This document shows positions 1-8,301 of a DNA stretch of 36,463 nt, in pieces. Made by a program: the position numbers and the translations under genes. The stretch spans positions 1-36,463 of the forward strand of contig JAESPE010000032.1 in the NCBI GenBank assembly GCA_016756835.1. The letters are read 5' to 3'. Position 1 is the stretch's first letter; every line of letters begins with the position of its first letter. This stretch comes from a gamma proteobacterium endosymbiont of Lamellibrachia anaximandri (lineage in GTDB: Bacteria; Pseudomonadota; Gammaproteobacteria; Chromatiales; Chromatiaceae). The notes beneath the pieces are model-generated. The model was not told the DNA's origin, did not search any database, and saw only the letters and a list, made by a program, of their open reading frames with translations.

Positions 1-1
1 G

Positions 2-1429
2 CTTCCCCTCTGGCGCAAGGCACGCCGGGTAAGCAGTGCGGCCTCGCGGCTACCGGGGACTACCAGCCTTCGCTTCGCTCTCCATGGCTGGCAGCGGCTG
101 TGGAAGGTGAAGCAGGAACGAGACCGTATCTACGCGCTGCCGGAGATGAGCGAAGAGGAAGGGATGCAGGTGGCCGAACTGGAGGTGGAGTTTGCCGAGT
201 TCGACGGCTACACTGCAGAGTCGCGTGCCGGTGAATTGTTGCTGGGCCTGGATATCCCGCTGGAGCAACACAACGGTCCTATGAGCGCCGTGGCCCCCGG
301 ATGGAAACTGCGTGTTCTGCTGGCCCAGGCGCTGTTCGCCGAGCCAGACATCATGTTGCTCGACGAGCCTACAAACAACCTCGACATCAACGCCATCCGC
401 TGGCTGGAGGATGTGCTCAACGAACGCAACTCCACCATGATCATCATCTCCCACGACCGCCACTTTCTGAACAGCGTTTGCACCCACATGGCCGACCTGG
501 ATTACGGCGAGCTGCGTGTCTATCCGGGCAACTACGATGAGTACATGACGGCTGCCAGCCAGGTTCGTGAACGTCAGTTGGCCAACAATGCCAAGAAAAA
601 GGCGCAGATCACCGAGCTGCAAACCTTTGTCAGCCGCTTCTCCGCCAACGCCTCAAAGGCCAAGCAGGCCACCTCACGCGCCAAGCAGATCGACAAGATC
701 CAGCTTGATGAGATCAAGCCCTCCAGCCGTCAGAACCCTTTCATCCGCTTCGAGCAGGAGAAGAAACTCTACCGCCTCGCCCTGGAGGTTGAGGGACTCA
801 GCAAAGGCTATGATAAAAAACCACTGTTCAACGGCCTGGATCTGATGGTCGAGGTTGGTGAACGCATTGCCATCATCGGACCTAACGGCATAGGTAAAAC
901 CACACTGCTTCGCACCCTGGTCGGCACCGGGCACAGAGGTCTGAGTCCCGACAGCGGCACGGTGAAATGGTCGGAGAATGTCACCATCGGCTACTATGCC
1001 CAAGACCACGCCGCCGACTTTAAAGATGATATGAACCTGCTGGAATGGATGAGCCAGTGGCAGCAGAAGGGTGACGATGAACAGGTGGTACGCAGCTACC
1101 TCGGCCGCATGCTCTTCTCGCAGAAGGAGATCGAAAAATCTGTAAAAGTGATCTCTGGAGGAGAACAGGGACGCATGCTCTTCGGCAAGATCATGATGCA
1201 GAAACCCAACGTACTGGTGATGGACGAGCCCACCAACCATCTGGATATGGAATCCATCGAGTCACTCAACACGGCGCTGGAGAACTACCCCGGCACCCTG
1301 ATCTTCGTCAGTCATGACCGGGAGATAGTCTCCTCACTGGCCACCCGAATTATCGAACTCACCCCCGAGGGTATAGTCACCTTCAATGGCAATTACGAGG
1401 AGTACCTGAGCAGCCAGGACGTGGTTTGA
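2..1429 (+). CDS. ybiT: ABC-F family ATPase, YbiT-like, N-terminus missing or replaced
   Basis: Translation-associated ABC-F ATPases have two ABC domains joined by a linker and act at the ribosome in the cytoplasm. Counting from the GTG at 107, the first domain shows its Walker B ([10 protein letters not shown], residues 84-93) and an SHD H-loop. The charged linker follows ([10 protein letters not shown] and on). The second domain has Walker A (GPNGIGKTT), signature ([12 protein letters not shown]), Walker B ([10 protein letters not shown]) and SHD. From memory the protein aligns closely to E. coli YbiT (about 530 aa) starting at LWKVKQERD near base 98. The first ~95 residues, including the first Walker A, are absent. 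The frame is open back to base 2, but those ~32 codons do not resemble YbiT, so the 5' end is either a contig-edge misjoin or a real disruption. GTG 107 is not a natural start. The gene converges on jetD, with 6 nt between the stops. Confidence 0.85.
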   Translation, partial: LPLWRKARRVSSAASRLPGTTSLRFALHGWQRLWKVKQERDRIYALPEMSEEEGMQVAELEVEFAEFDGYTAESRAGELLLGLDIPLEQHNGPMSAVAPGWKLRVLLAQALFAEPDIMLLDEPTNNLDINAIRWLEDVLNERNSTMIIISHDRHFLNSVCTHMADLDYGELRVYPGNYDEYMTAASQVRERQLANNAKKKAQITELQTFVSRFSANASKAKQATSRAKQIDKIQLDEIKPSSRQNPFIRFEQEKKLYRLALEVEGLSKGYDKKPLFNGLDLMVEVGERIAIIGPNGIGKTTLLRTLVGTGHRGLSPDSGTVKWSENVTIGYYAQDHAADFKDDMNLLEWMSQWQQKGDDEQVVRSYLGRMLFSQKEIEKSVKVISGGEQGRMLFGKIMMQKPNVLVMDEPTNHLDMESIESLNTALENYPGTLIFVSHDREIVSSLATRIIELTPEGIVTFNGNYEEYLSSQDVV

Positions 1430-1435
1430 CGTCTC

Positions 1436-2584
1436 TCAGGCAAGCGAATGCCAACAGGCAATCTCATTTTGCACCAGGTCATCAGGGAGAAACTCCTGCT
1501 CCAACCGGCCTTTCTCTGATCGACAGAGTCTGAGATAAAGCGCCTTCTCCTGTTCGATGAGTTTGGAGGGGATGGACTCACCTGCCGTTACGGGTTCGGC
1601 TACAGCCTTCTCTTTGTTACAGTATTCGAAGGTCTGCTCATCCATCAATACCGGCGTCAGGGTTGGCTGGTATGAACGGGCTGTGGCAAGCATGGAGAGG
1701 CCCCAGGTGTCGATGTCTCCCCAATAGGCGATGTTTTTATTGCGGATCCAGGCGGCTTGCATCCAGCTCAGGTTAAGTCCCGCCCCGAGTATGGCGATGG
1801 TGTTGGGCAGTGATGGCAGTTGATAGAGGGAACGCTCGTTCTCGACAATCAACAGGTGACTGCCGGGAAGTGGTGTCTGCCCGAGTTCACTGCTTCTCAC
1901 TCGTTGTTGTTTGAAGGGCAACAGTCCCACTTCCAGAGGAGCAACCAGCAGCCAGTGTTCACTCTCATCAAGCGCCCCAAGAAAATGCTCAAGGCCCTGC
2001 TCTATGACCTGTTGGCCGAATCGCAACTCAAGCAGTTTTCCCACTAAGGTGCGATTGCGCTCGAAAAACTTGCTGTCGCAACCGGCGATAGAGAGTGTCC
2101 GCAAGGGTTTGCCTTCGGCGCATCCGGGTTCAAGTAGCAGAACCACCTCACAGGCCTTGATGGTCTCTTCAACGCCTCTGGACAACAGCTGTTGCCGCTG
2201 GCGGATGAGAAGGGGGTGAAACAGGGGGTCAGTGCCAGCCAAGATTGTGGATAACAACAGGTACTCTTGCCGGATCGTCTCATTGGCCATTGCATCTATC
2301 CACTCGTCAGTCGAGTGCAGTACCCAGTTCAGCGGCAGTTGAACCGCTTCTGCGGTGCTGCGGTAGTTGACCAACTGCCAGTCGATTGCTCCTGTTGTTA
2401 CATTTCGCCAGAGTTCAATGTGTTTTCTGACGGCGGATATTTCATTGTTGATTTGTGCAGGAGATGGCTTTCCGATAGGCAGCCTCAAAGGCCAGACTTT
2501 GTGGTCGAGCAACCGCTGTTCGCGCAGCTTGCCATTTTGCCATTGCCGCCTGAGTTTATGGCGTAGGGACTCAGGCTTTTTCAT
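1436..2584 (-). CDS. jetD: Wadjet protein JetD (DUF3322/DUF2220, Toprim-like nuclease)
   Basis: JetD is the DNA-cleaving subunit of the Wadjet anti-plasmid complex. In the family it is a dimer related to topoisomerase VI/Spo11 through a Toprim fold. I place the start at ATG 2584 (382 aa), inside the last codons of jetC, giving a 14-nt overlap; the frame stays open further upstream but reads only jetC antisense there. The N-terminal ~200 residues match the DUF3322 type. The C-terminal half carries the Toprim-like acidic residues: Glu248 in IVENERS and Asp290/Asp292 in YWGDIDTWG. The usual motif as I remember it is GDIDTHG, so Trp replaces His here. It is the last gene of the jetABCD unit. The identification rests on motifs plus perfect gene context. 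Confidence 0.9.
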   Translation of the reverse strand: MKKPESLRHKLRRQWQNGKLREQRLLDHKVWPLRLPIGKPSPAQINNEISAVRKHIELWRNVTTGAIDWQLVNYRSTAEAVQLPLNWVLHSTDEWIDAMANETIRQEYLLLSTILAGTDPLFHPLLIRQRQQLLSRGVEETIKACEVVLLLEPGCAEGKPLRTLSIAGCDSKFFERNRTLVGKLLELRFGQQVIEQGLEHFLGALDESEHWLLVAPLEVGLLPFKQQRVRSSELGQTPLPGSHLLIVENERSLYQLPSLPNTIAILGAGLNLSWMQAAWIRNKNIAYWGDIDTWGLSMLATARSYQPTLTPVLMDEQTFEYCNKEKAVAEPVTAGESIPSKLIEQEKALYLRLCRSEKGRLEQEFLPDDLVQNEIACWHSLA

Positions 2585-5500
2585 TGGAACGTTCCAGCCG
2601 TTTCCTGGCCTGCTGATCCAGCTCTTCCCAACTGAGTGATGTGGTGGTGGCGCACTGTCCACGCCGGTGTACCAGTATCGCTGAGCGGGTGTGAGAACGC
2701 AGCAGCCGCATCTCTTTGTTGGGGGTGATGAACAGGGGATGCAGTCCAAACTGGCGCAATGCCTCAATGATGCGTGCGGCTACGGCTTGCGAACTCTTGG
2801 AGAAAGCCTCGTCAAGCACCACAGTGCCGAACAGGGGATGGCCCATGCCGTCAGGGCAGAGTGCATAACTCAATGAGGCGGTGAGAATATAGCTGGTGAT
2901 GATCTCCTTTTCACCACCACTGCCCCCTTGTGATCCGGTGCGAACCTCGATCACCCGTTCTCCGTCGCGCTCTATGACCGAAACGTAGAACTGCAGACGG
3001 TAACGTGGATCGAGCAGCGCCTTTGCGCCCACAGTCTTATTCCGTTCCACCGCATCGCGTAACAGGCGGACCATCTCCACCAGGGCACGATAGTGGGACT
3101 CTCCCTGATCATCTTTCAACTGTGCGCTACGCAGATGTTGCAGTGCCTTGTGGATTGTTGTCAGGGTCTCGTGGATCACCCGTCGTGGTTGTAGTTGCAG
3201 GTAGCAGCCGGGCTGGAAATCGACCTTGACCATAGTCTGATTGAGCTCCTCAATTCGCTCTTCGATGACAGATGTTTCGTGATCGATATGGGCCAGTAGT
3301 TGGGTTACCCCCTCATCTGAGGATTTATTGAGGTACTCCCGAAAATGGTCAATCTTCTCGGGTAGCGCCTCTTTGGTCAGCAGTTCCAGTTGTTGAAGGT
3401 AGCTGGGGATATCACGGATCTCTGTCCCTGCCTCTGCAAGTGCGCCGGTATCCTTGGTCTTCGCATTTCCCATCAATGAAATCAGTCTTTTTTCAGTAGC
3501 TGAGAGAGTACTTTCAGCCTTAGTCAGCTGATTCTGGGATTTATCGCTCGCTTCACGTTCTTTCTCATCCAGGTGTTCAATCTCTGCAATCGTTATTTTT
3601 CCAAATTGGCTGTCTCCTATTGACTGTTGTTCTGCTGACAGCACATTGCTCATCCGTTTAAAAAGCAGGCTGATTTTATCCTTCGCCCGTTCCATCTCTG
3701 CCTGAAAGATTTTTTTCTGCTGCTCATTTTCCAACAGTTTCTGTTGGCACTGATGCAGTTTTTTCTTTGCCTGCTGCCACCGCTCTCTGGCGTGGGTGGT
3801 GTCGGAATCGGGATCCTGTAACTGCTCAAGCTGTTTCTGCAAGCGTAGCAACAGCACCTTGGCAGATGCTGTATCGATGTCGTTGAATTGCAGCTCTTCC
3901 AATCTGGAAAGCAGTTGAATCTGTCGAGCAAGCTGTTCGTGCTGTTCTTTTGTCCTAGAAAACAGTCTCTCTTTCTCTATGACTTCATGGCCTACTTGGG
4001 ACAGTTCATGTTCCAGTTCACGCAGCCGGTCACGGTTACTGAAGCCGGTCATCCAGTCGGCATCGAGGCGTCGCTGATCCTGCTTGTCGAACTGGCCCTG
4101 TTTACCCGACATCATCCCTTCAACGGTCATTGCATGGGGAGTTCTATGCAGTGCCTCACTGCTCTCAACACAGTGGCGGTCTATATCGGCAAGAAAGATT
4201 TTTGCCACTTCACGCAGTGGGTGCTTTCCGAAGTTGAGTTTGTGGGTAAAGCCGTCATTGTGAAAACTGGCCCAACCTGAATACTCCGCCGCATCGAGCA
4301 GACGCACATGCAGGCGATTATCGCGCTGATTGACCCATGCCAGCGCCTGTTTCATCTGATCGCCCGGCACGATCAGGCGCAGACGGTGACTGCCGATGGC
4401 GCGTTCGATTGCACCTCGCCACGCCGTCTCCTCCGCTTTGATCTCAACCAGTTCGGCGACATAAGCGAGATTGTCGGGGGATATTTTGAGGGCTCCTGCC
4501 AGATCGTGTTTAAAGTCGAGATAGCGGCTGTCGATATTGGAGCCGCTATGACTTCGCGCCTCCTGTAACGCTGCTCTTAAATTCGCTTCACGCTCTTTCG
4601 CGGAAAAGAGTGAGCCGCCCTGTTGATCCCGCTGTTGATCCAGTTCAGCCAACTTAGGCTCGTTCTCTCTACGCACCGCCTCACTGCGTTGCCGGTTGTC
4701 GGCAAGTGCAGCCTCCGAGAGGGTTGCATCGAGATCAAGCGCCTTCGCCAGTTGCAGATAGTCGTGAGCCTCACGTTGACAGTTACGAAGATTGGTTTCC
4801 TGGGTCGTGATCTGCTGTTCCAACTGCTCAATGTTGCCGCCGCCCTGTTCGATATAGAGACGATGCAGATCTTCAGTCTCCTGTTCCTGTTTGTGCTGGC
4901 GGTTTGTCAGGTCAACCGATAGGCGGTCACTCTGCTCAAGTTCGTCACTCAGGCTAGTGCGCTTTTGCTGCCATAATCTATGTCCTTGGGTAGCGAACCA
5001 GATCGGCAGAATCTGTTTCAAGCGGGAAAGCCGCTCGACCTCTTCGGTTTTGCGCAAGCGAACCCGCTCTTCCGCTTCGATTGGCAATAGCGACTGTTGT
5101 TGGGCGCGGGCGATCTCCAGCTCGCCGTGGATCTCCTTGAGTACATCAAATCCATTCACCACTTCGGCGGCACGTTTGAAGGCCGATTTATCCTCCAGAA
5201 CCAGTTCCCGGAACAACGCATCGATACTGTTGAGCTGTTTGAGCCCGGCGGCGCGATTGAGCAGGGAGAAGGCATTTTCGCCCACCTCAAAAAAACGCCT
5301 AAGCTGGGCCAAGTAGGCCTTTTTGCTGTCGTGGGGATGGAGGTTGCTCTGTTCCTTGCCAAACCGTTTTACCGCCCTGGCGCCACCCTCGCGATGCAGT
5401 TCCAGCCAGTCACTAATACTCAGTTCACTGTTGCGGCTGAATATCCAGAGCCGTTTGAGATCACTCATGGATGAACTGCTGCCATCGAGCCAGAAGAGTC

Positions 5501-5900
5501 CTGTCAGTGATACATGCTGCTCCCCATCTGTAAAACGGGCGCCGACGGCGGTAACGGTGGAACCGCTTCTGGCAATATGTGCATTGTCGCCGCTCTCGTT
5601 GCCTTCGCCGGAGACTCCGCGGATATAGGAGATCAGGTCACGATCACTCTCGTGTCCCCCGGTAGAGGCGAGATTGTAGAGCGGGCGGGCGGCGACCAGG
5701 GTCATCAAGGCATCTACCAGGGTGGTCTTGCCGCTGCCTGTCTGGCCGATGATGGCGCTGCCGTGCGGGTCGATATCAGCCCGGTGCAGGCCATTGAGGG
5801 GACCCCAATTATAGATCTCCAGTTGTTCGATGATATAGGGAACGCGGCTGTGCAGTTCCTCAAACATCACCCCCTGCCCTGTTCTTGCGGAACGGCTCAT
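2571..5900 (-). CDS. jetC: Wadjet protein JetC (SMC-like ATPase)
   Basis: JetC is the SMC-like motor of Wadjet. In characterised systems ATP hydrolysis drives DNA loop extrusion, so small closed circles are recognised and cut by JetD. The 1109-aa protein has an N-terminal Walker A (GQTGSGKTT, residues 52-60). A long Gln/Glu/Lys/Arg-rich coiled-coil region follows, roughly residues 240-900, interrupted by a hinge-like globular segment near 470-600. At the C-terminus are the ABC signature (SGGEK, 994-998) and Walker B (VVLDEA, Asp1030/Glu1031). This is the split SMC/Rad50/MukB head layout. ATG 5900 overlaps the jetB stop as ATGA, which fixes the start; Met12 is an alternative. All ATPase motifs are intact, so the gene looks functional. 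Confidence 0.93.
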   Translation of the reverse strand: MSRSARTGQGVMFEELHSRVPYIIEQLEIYNWGPLNGLHRADIDPHGSAIIGQTGSGKTTLVDALMTLVAARPLYNLASTGGHESDRDLISYIRGVSGEGNESGDNAHIARSGSTVTAVGARFTDGEQHVSLTGLFWLDGSSSSMSDLKRLWIFSRNSELSISDWLELHREGGARAVKRFGKEQSNLHPHDSKKAYLAQLRRFFEVGENAFSLLNRAAGLKQLNSIDALFRELVLEDKSAFKRAAEVVNGFDVLKEIHGELEIARAQQQSLLPIEAEERVRLRKTEEVERLSRLKQILPIWFATQGHRLWQQKRTSLSDELEQSDRLSVDLTNRQHKQEQETEDLHRLYIEQGGGNIEQLEQQITTQETNLRNCQREAHDYLQLAKALDLDATLSEAALADNRQRSEAVRRENEPKLAELDQQRDQQGGSLFSAKEREANLRAALQEARSHSGSNIDSRYLDFKHDLAGALKISPDNLAYVAELVEIKAEETAWRGAIERAIGSHRLRLIVPGDQMKQALAWVNQRDNRLHVRLLDAAEYSGWASFHNDGFTHKLNFGKHPLREVAKIFLADIDRHCVESSEALHRTPHAMTVEGMMSGKQGQFDKQDQRRLDADWMTGFSNRDRLRELEHELSQVGHEVIEKERLFSRTKEQHEQLARQIQLLSRLEELQFNDIDTASAKVLLLRLQKQLEQLQDPDSDTTHARERWQQAKKKLHQCQQKLLENEQQKKIFQAEMERAKDKISLLFKRMSNVLSAEQQSIGDSQFGKITIAEIEHLDEKEREASDKSQNQLTKAESTLSATEKRLISLMGNAKTKDTGALAEAGTEIRDIPSYLQQLELLTKEALPEKIDHFREYLNKSSDEGVTQLLAHIDHETSVIEERIEELNQTMVKVDFQPGCYLQLQPRRVIHETLTTIHKALQHLRSAQLKDDQGESHYRALVEMVRLLRDAVERNKTVGAKALLDPRYRLQFYVSVIERDGERVIEVRTGSQGGSGGEKEIITSYILTASLSYALCPDGMGHPLFGTVVLDEAFSKSSQAVAARIIEALRQFGLHPLFITPNKEMRLLRSHTRSAILVHRRGQCATTTSLSWEELDQQARKRLERSNEKA

Positions 5901-6562
5901 TCACCAGGCTCCTGCTGCGCTTTGACCTGCTGCTTAAAAGCAGCCAACAGATTCTGCAGATTTTCCGGGTTGGCGATGTGCACGATCAGCGGTCGGATGG
6001 TGAGTTGATCATTTTTATCTACTTCCGAAACCAGGCCGTGTCCGCGTAACTGTTCCAGCAGCTGGCGCAGCCGTTTGTCGTTGCGACTGTCGCTGCCTGT
6101 TTCGCCCAGAAACTGGTTCAGCTCCGGCATCAGCTCATCGAGATGGGCCAACGCAGTTTTTGTTCCGATACCCGACTCCATCTCATGGGCGATATAGATC
6201 CGGCGCAGGATCGCCACCAGAAGCGACTGCTCCAGATTGAGCCGTTGACGACGCACCAGTGGGTGGCTCCACTCGTCCTTTTCGCTATCGGCGTAGTTTT
6301 CAACGATGGCAAGGTATGCGATGCCGCGGATGTCATCGATCTTCATCGCCATATCCAATGGTTCCAGAATAGCGTTGACCGCCGGAAAAGAGATCAGCGC
6401 AATTCGATAGAGATTGGGTTTGTGGTCTGCCTCCAAAACACCATATTTAAGCAGCTCCTGCACGGCACTTTTCAACGATTGCGGAGTAACTTCCTGCGAG
6501 TCAGAGAGGGCAGGTCCATCGTTTGTCCCTTCGACCAGGGGAGTCGGCTGTTCCTCACTCAT
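5897..6562 (-). CDS. jetB: Wadjet protein JetB (DUF4194, KITE-like)
   Basis: JetB corresponds to the MukE/KITE-type accessory subunit that binds the JetA kleisin and helps close the SMC ring. The product is about 221 aa, soluble, with no signal peptide or membrane segment. The middle (ALISFPAVNAILEPLDMAMK to RQRLNLEQSLLVAILRRIY) has the helix-rich, winged-helix-like character of DUF4194 proteins. The start is ATG 6562, sharing one base with the jetA stop (TGATG). A GTG one codon upstream at 6565 is possible but less likely. The stop overlaps the jetC start by 4 nt. The assignment depends as much on its position between jetA and jetC as on sequence. Confidence 0.88.
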   Translation of the reverse strand: MSEEQPTPLVEGTNDGPALSDSQEVTPQSLKSAVQELLKYGVLEADHKPNLYRIALISFPAVNAILEPLDMAMKIDDIRGIAYLAIVENYADSEKDEWSHPLVRRQRLNLEQSLLVAILRRIYIAHEMESGIGTKTALAHLDELMPELNQFLGETGSDSRNDKRLRQLLEQLRGHGLVSEVDKNDQLTIRPLIVHIANPENLQNLLAAFKQQVKAQQEPGE

Positions 6563-8055
6563 CACAGTTCCAGTTCGATATTGCTCAGGGCGCCGCTACT
6601 CAGCTCCACCTTCGGCAGGGTAAAGCGGTAGCGGACGCCATCCGGGTTGCTCAGATCGATATGTTCTTGTTCGTCATCAAACGGAATATCGGCCTCCAAC
6701 GCCATAGTCAGCCAAAGCGTCATCGATTCCAGATCGTGGGTTGGTGGGATTTTTCCGGCGATTTCGCCGATGGTCATACTGCGTCCCTCGGCAGCCAGCA
6801 GCGTTTGTGTCTCCTCCACCAGCGCCTGCCTGTCCAATGCGTCGAAGGATGACCAGAATTCATCATCCACCTCGTCCAGATTGGTGGTCTGTTCCACCAG
6901 ATCGAGCATGGGTTCGATCCCTTCAGTGAGGTCTTTAAAGCGCAGACGCTCCAGTACAGGCAGGCTGCTGTTGGCGACCCCAACGGGTGGCAGAGGACTG
7001 GGGGTTCGCCGCACGGCCTGACGGCTCCAGTCGATTGTGGCGGCCTGGGCAAAGATATCATTTAACAGCTGGCCGACCCTGTGGTGTTCGGAGGCCATGC
7101 CGGTTTTGAGGAAACCTTTTACGTCACGTTCACTGCGGGCACGGGCGCGGATCACGATTCCGCTTTCACCCACCAGCCGGATGATCAGTCGACTCAGTTC
7201 AGTTTGCTGTTCCCGGGTCAGCGCCTTATGCACCACTGGTCTTCTCACCAATGAGCGAATACGCAGTTTCATATTATCCAGTTCCAGTTTGCGCGCCAGT
7301 TGCCGCTGAAAGGCGTCAAATACCTTTCCCTCATCGGTTTGCAGTAACTGCTCATGGCTCACCAGCAGGCTATCGACGATGTTGCCACGGTGGCTCTGCT
7401 CACTGATGATTGACTGGCGCAGACGCTGGTCCGCCTCCCGGTATGAGTCCTCCACCCGGCGAAAGTCGTTTCGCAAACTCATCGACAGATTATAGACCTC
7501 ACGGATCGACTCAATTGCGGACTGCTCTGGCAATACGTTGACTTCGCCCCTCTGTACGGAGGCAAGCTCAGTCTCCAAGGCAGCTATTTTATGTCGTATC
7601 AGCGCCTCGCGGCTCTTTGGATCGGGGTTGGTGCTTGATTCAAGATTTTCGATTTCACGCTGCACGATGGAGAGGCGTGAGGCGGTGGAGGTCATAATTC
7701 GGTTATCCAGGCCATCCACGAAACGGAAGGCAGACTCCAGCGCATCGGTTGCGATCAGACGCCCTTCACGCTCCACCACCAGACCGCGCCGAATCCACTG
7801 GCGAATCTCACGTCGCGCCTCCAGCAGATAGTCGCCGCCGCTTTCGATCTCACCCATCTCGTGAGAGAGTTGCAGCACCTCGCTCAGTACCTGAATAGCG
7901 CTATCGAGATCGATACCGTTCAGGTTTTCATCAAAAAGTGATTTAAGCGAACTAATTACCAGTGGCCCGGTATGGGCTACCAACAGTTGCCATGCAGGAT
8001 GGTGCTTCTTGAGATTAAGCAGAAACCGGGCGTTGGATTTTGTGTTTTCTGTCAC
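6562..8055 (-). CDS. jetA: Wadjet protein JetA (DUF3375, kleisin-like)
   Basis: JetA is the MukF/kleisin-like subunit that bridges the JetC heads and carries JetB. The 497-aa protein starts in the way I expect of DUF3375 proteins, with a segment near residue 20 (HHPAWQLLVAHTGPLVISSL). A helical, coiled-coil-prone middle follows (about residues 150-270), with a conserved-looking stretch LARKLELDNMKLRIRSLVRR. The C-terminal region contains LTLWLTMALE-type helices. The start is GTG 8055; no ATG lies in frame upstream before a stop, and the Shine-Dalgarno match (CAGGGC) is weak. It is the first gene of the operon, so the Wadjet promoter should lie between 8056 and about 8190. Confidence 0.9.
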   Translation of the reverse strand: MTENTKSNARFLLNLKKHHPAWQLLVAHTGPLVISSLKSLFDENLNGIDLDSAIQVLSEVLQLSHEMGEIESGGDYLLEARREIRQWIRRGLVVEREGRLIATDALESAFRFVDGLDNRIMTSTASRLSIVQREIENLESSTNPDPKSREALIRHKIAALETELASVQRGEVNVLPEQSAIESIREVYNLSMSLRNDFRRVEDSYREADQRLRQSIISEQSHRGNIVDSLLVSHEQLLQTDEGKVFDAFQRQLARKLELDNMKLRIRSLVRRPVVHKALTREQQTELSRLIIRLVGESGIVIRARARSERDVKGFLKTGMASEHHRVGQLLNDIFAQAATIDWSRQAVRRTPSPLPPVGVANSSLPVLERLRFKDLTEGIEPMLDLVEQTTNLDEVDDEFWSSFDALDRQALVEETQTLLAAEGRSMTIGEIAGKIPPTHDLESMTLWLTMALEADIPFDDEQEHIDLSNPDGVRYRFTLPKVELSSGALSNIELEL

Positions 8056-8189
8056 GCGAAAATGCCCTGAATCAAAATAGAGGTCGGAAGCCAGCCTCCT
8101 ATATTAAAACAGCGCGCATAACTATTCAGCTTGCCTTTGATTTGCTCATCACGACATACAAATTATCAACCCTGAACTTTTGAATTGAT

Positions 8190-8275
8190 GTAGGCTGGTT
8201 CAAGCGCAGCGGAACCGGCATCCTTATCGTTCTGCCGACTCAATCGCCCGATCCGCTACGCTTGATCGTGCCTAC
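8190..8275. repeat. REP-like extragenic palindrome
   Basis: Two 24-nt arms, 8190-8213 and 8252-8275, are imperfect reverse complements. Both outer ends read GTAGGC on their own strand and both share the block AAGCG(C/T)AGCGGA. They are separated by a 38-nt spacer. It lies between the ends of the Wadjet promoter region and the Fe-S/anchor gene and could fold into a stem-loop. It may act as a bidirectional mRNA end or simply be a dispersed repeat. Confidence 0.7.
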
Positions 8276-8301
8276 GCTTTGAACAGGAGCAAACCATATT
8301 C

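Noticed and set aside
2571-8055. MukBEF or SbcC/D reading of the SMC-like genes
   Set aside because: The four-gene order with DUF3375-, DUF4194- and DUF2220-like proteins, and JetC length (1109 aa), fit Wadjet; MukB is longer and lacks a JetD partner.
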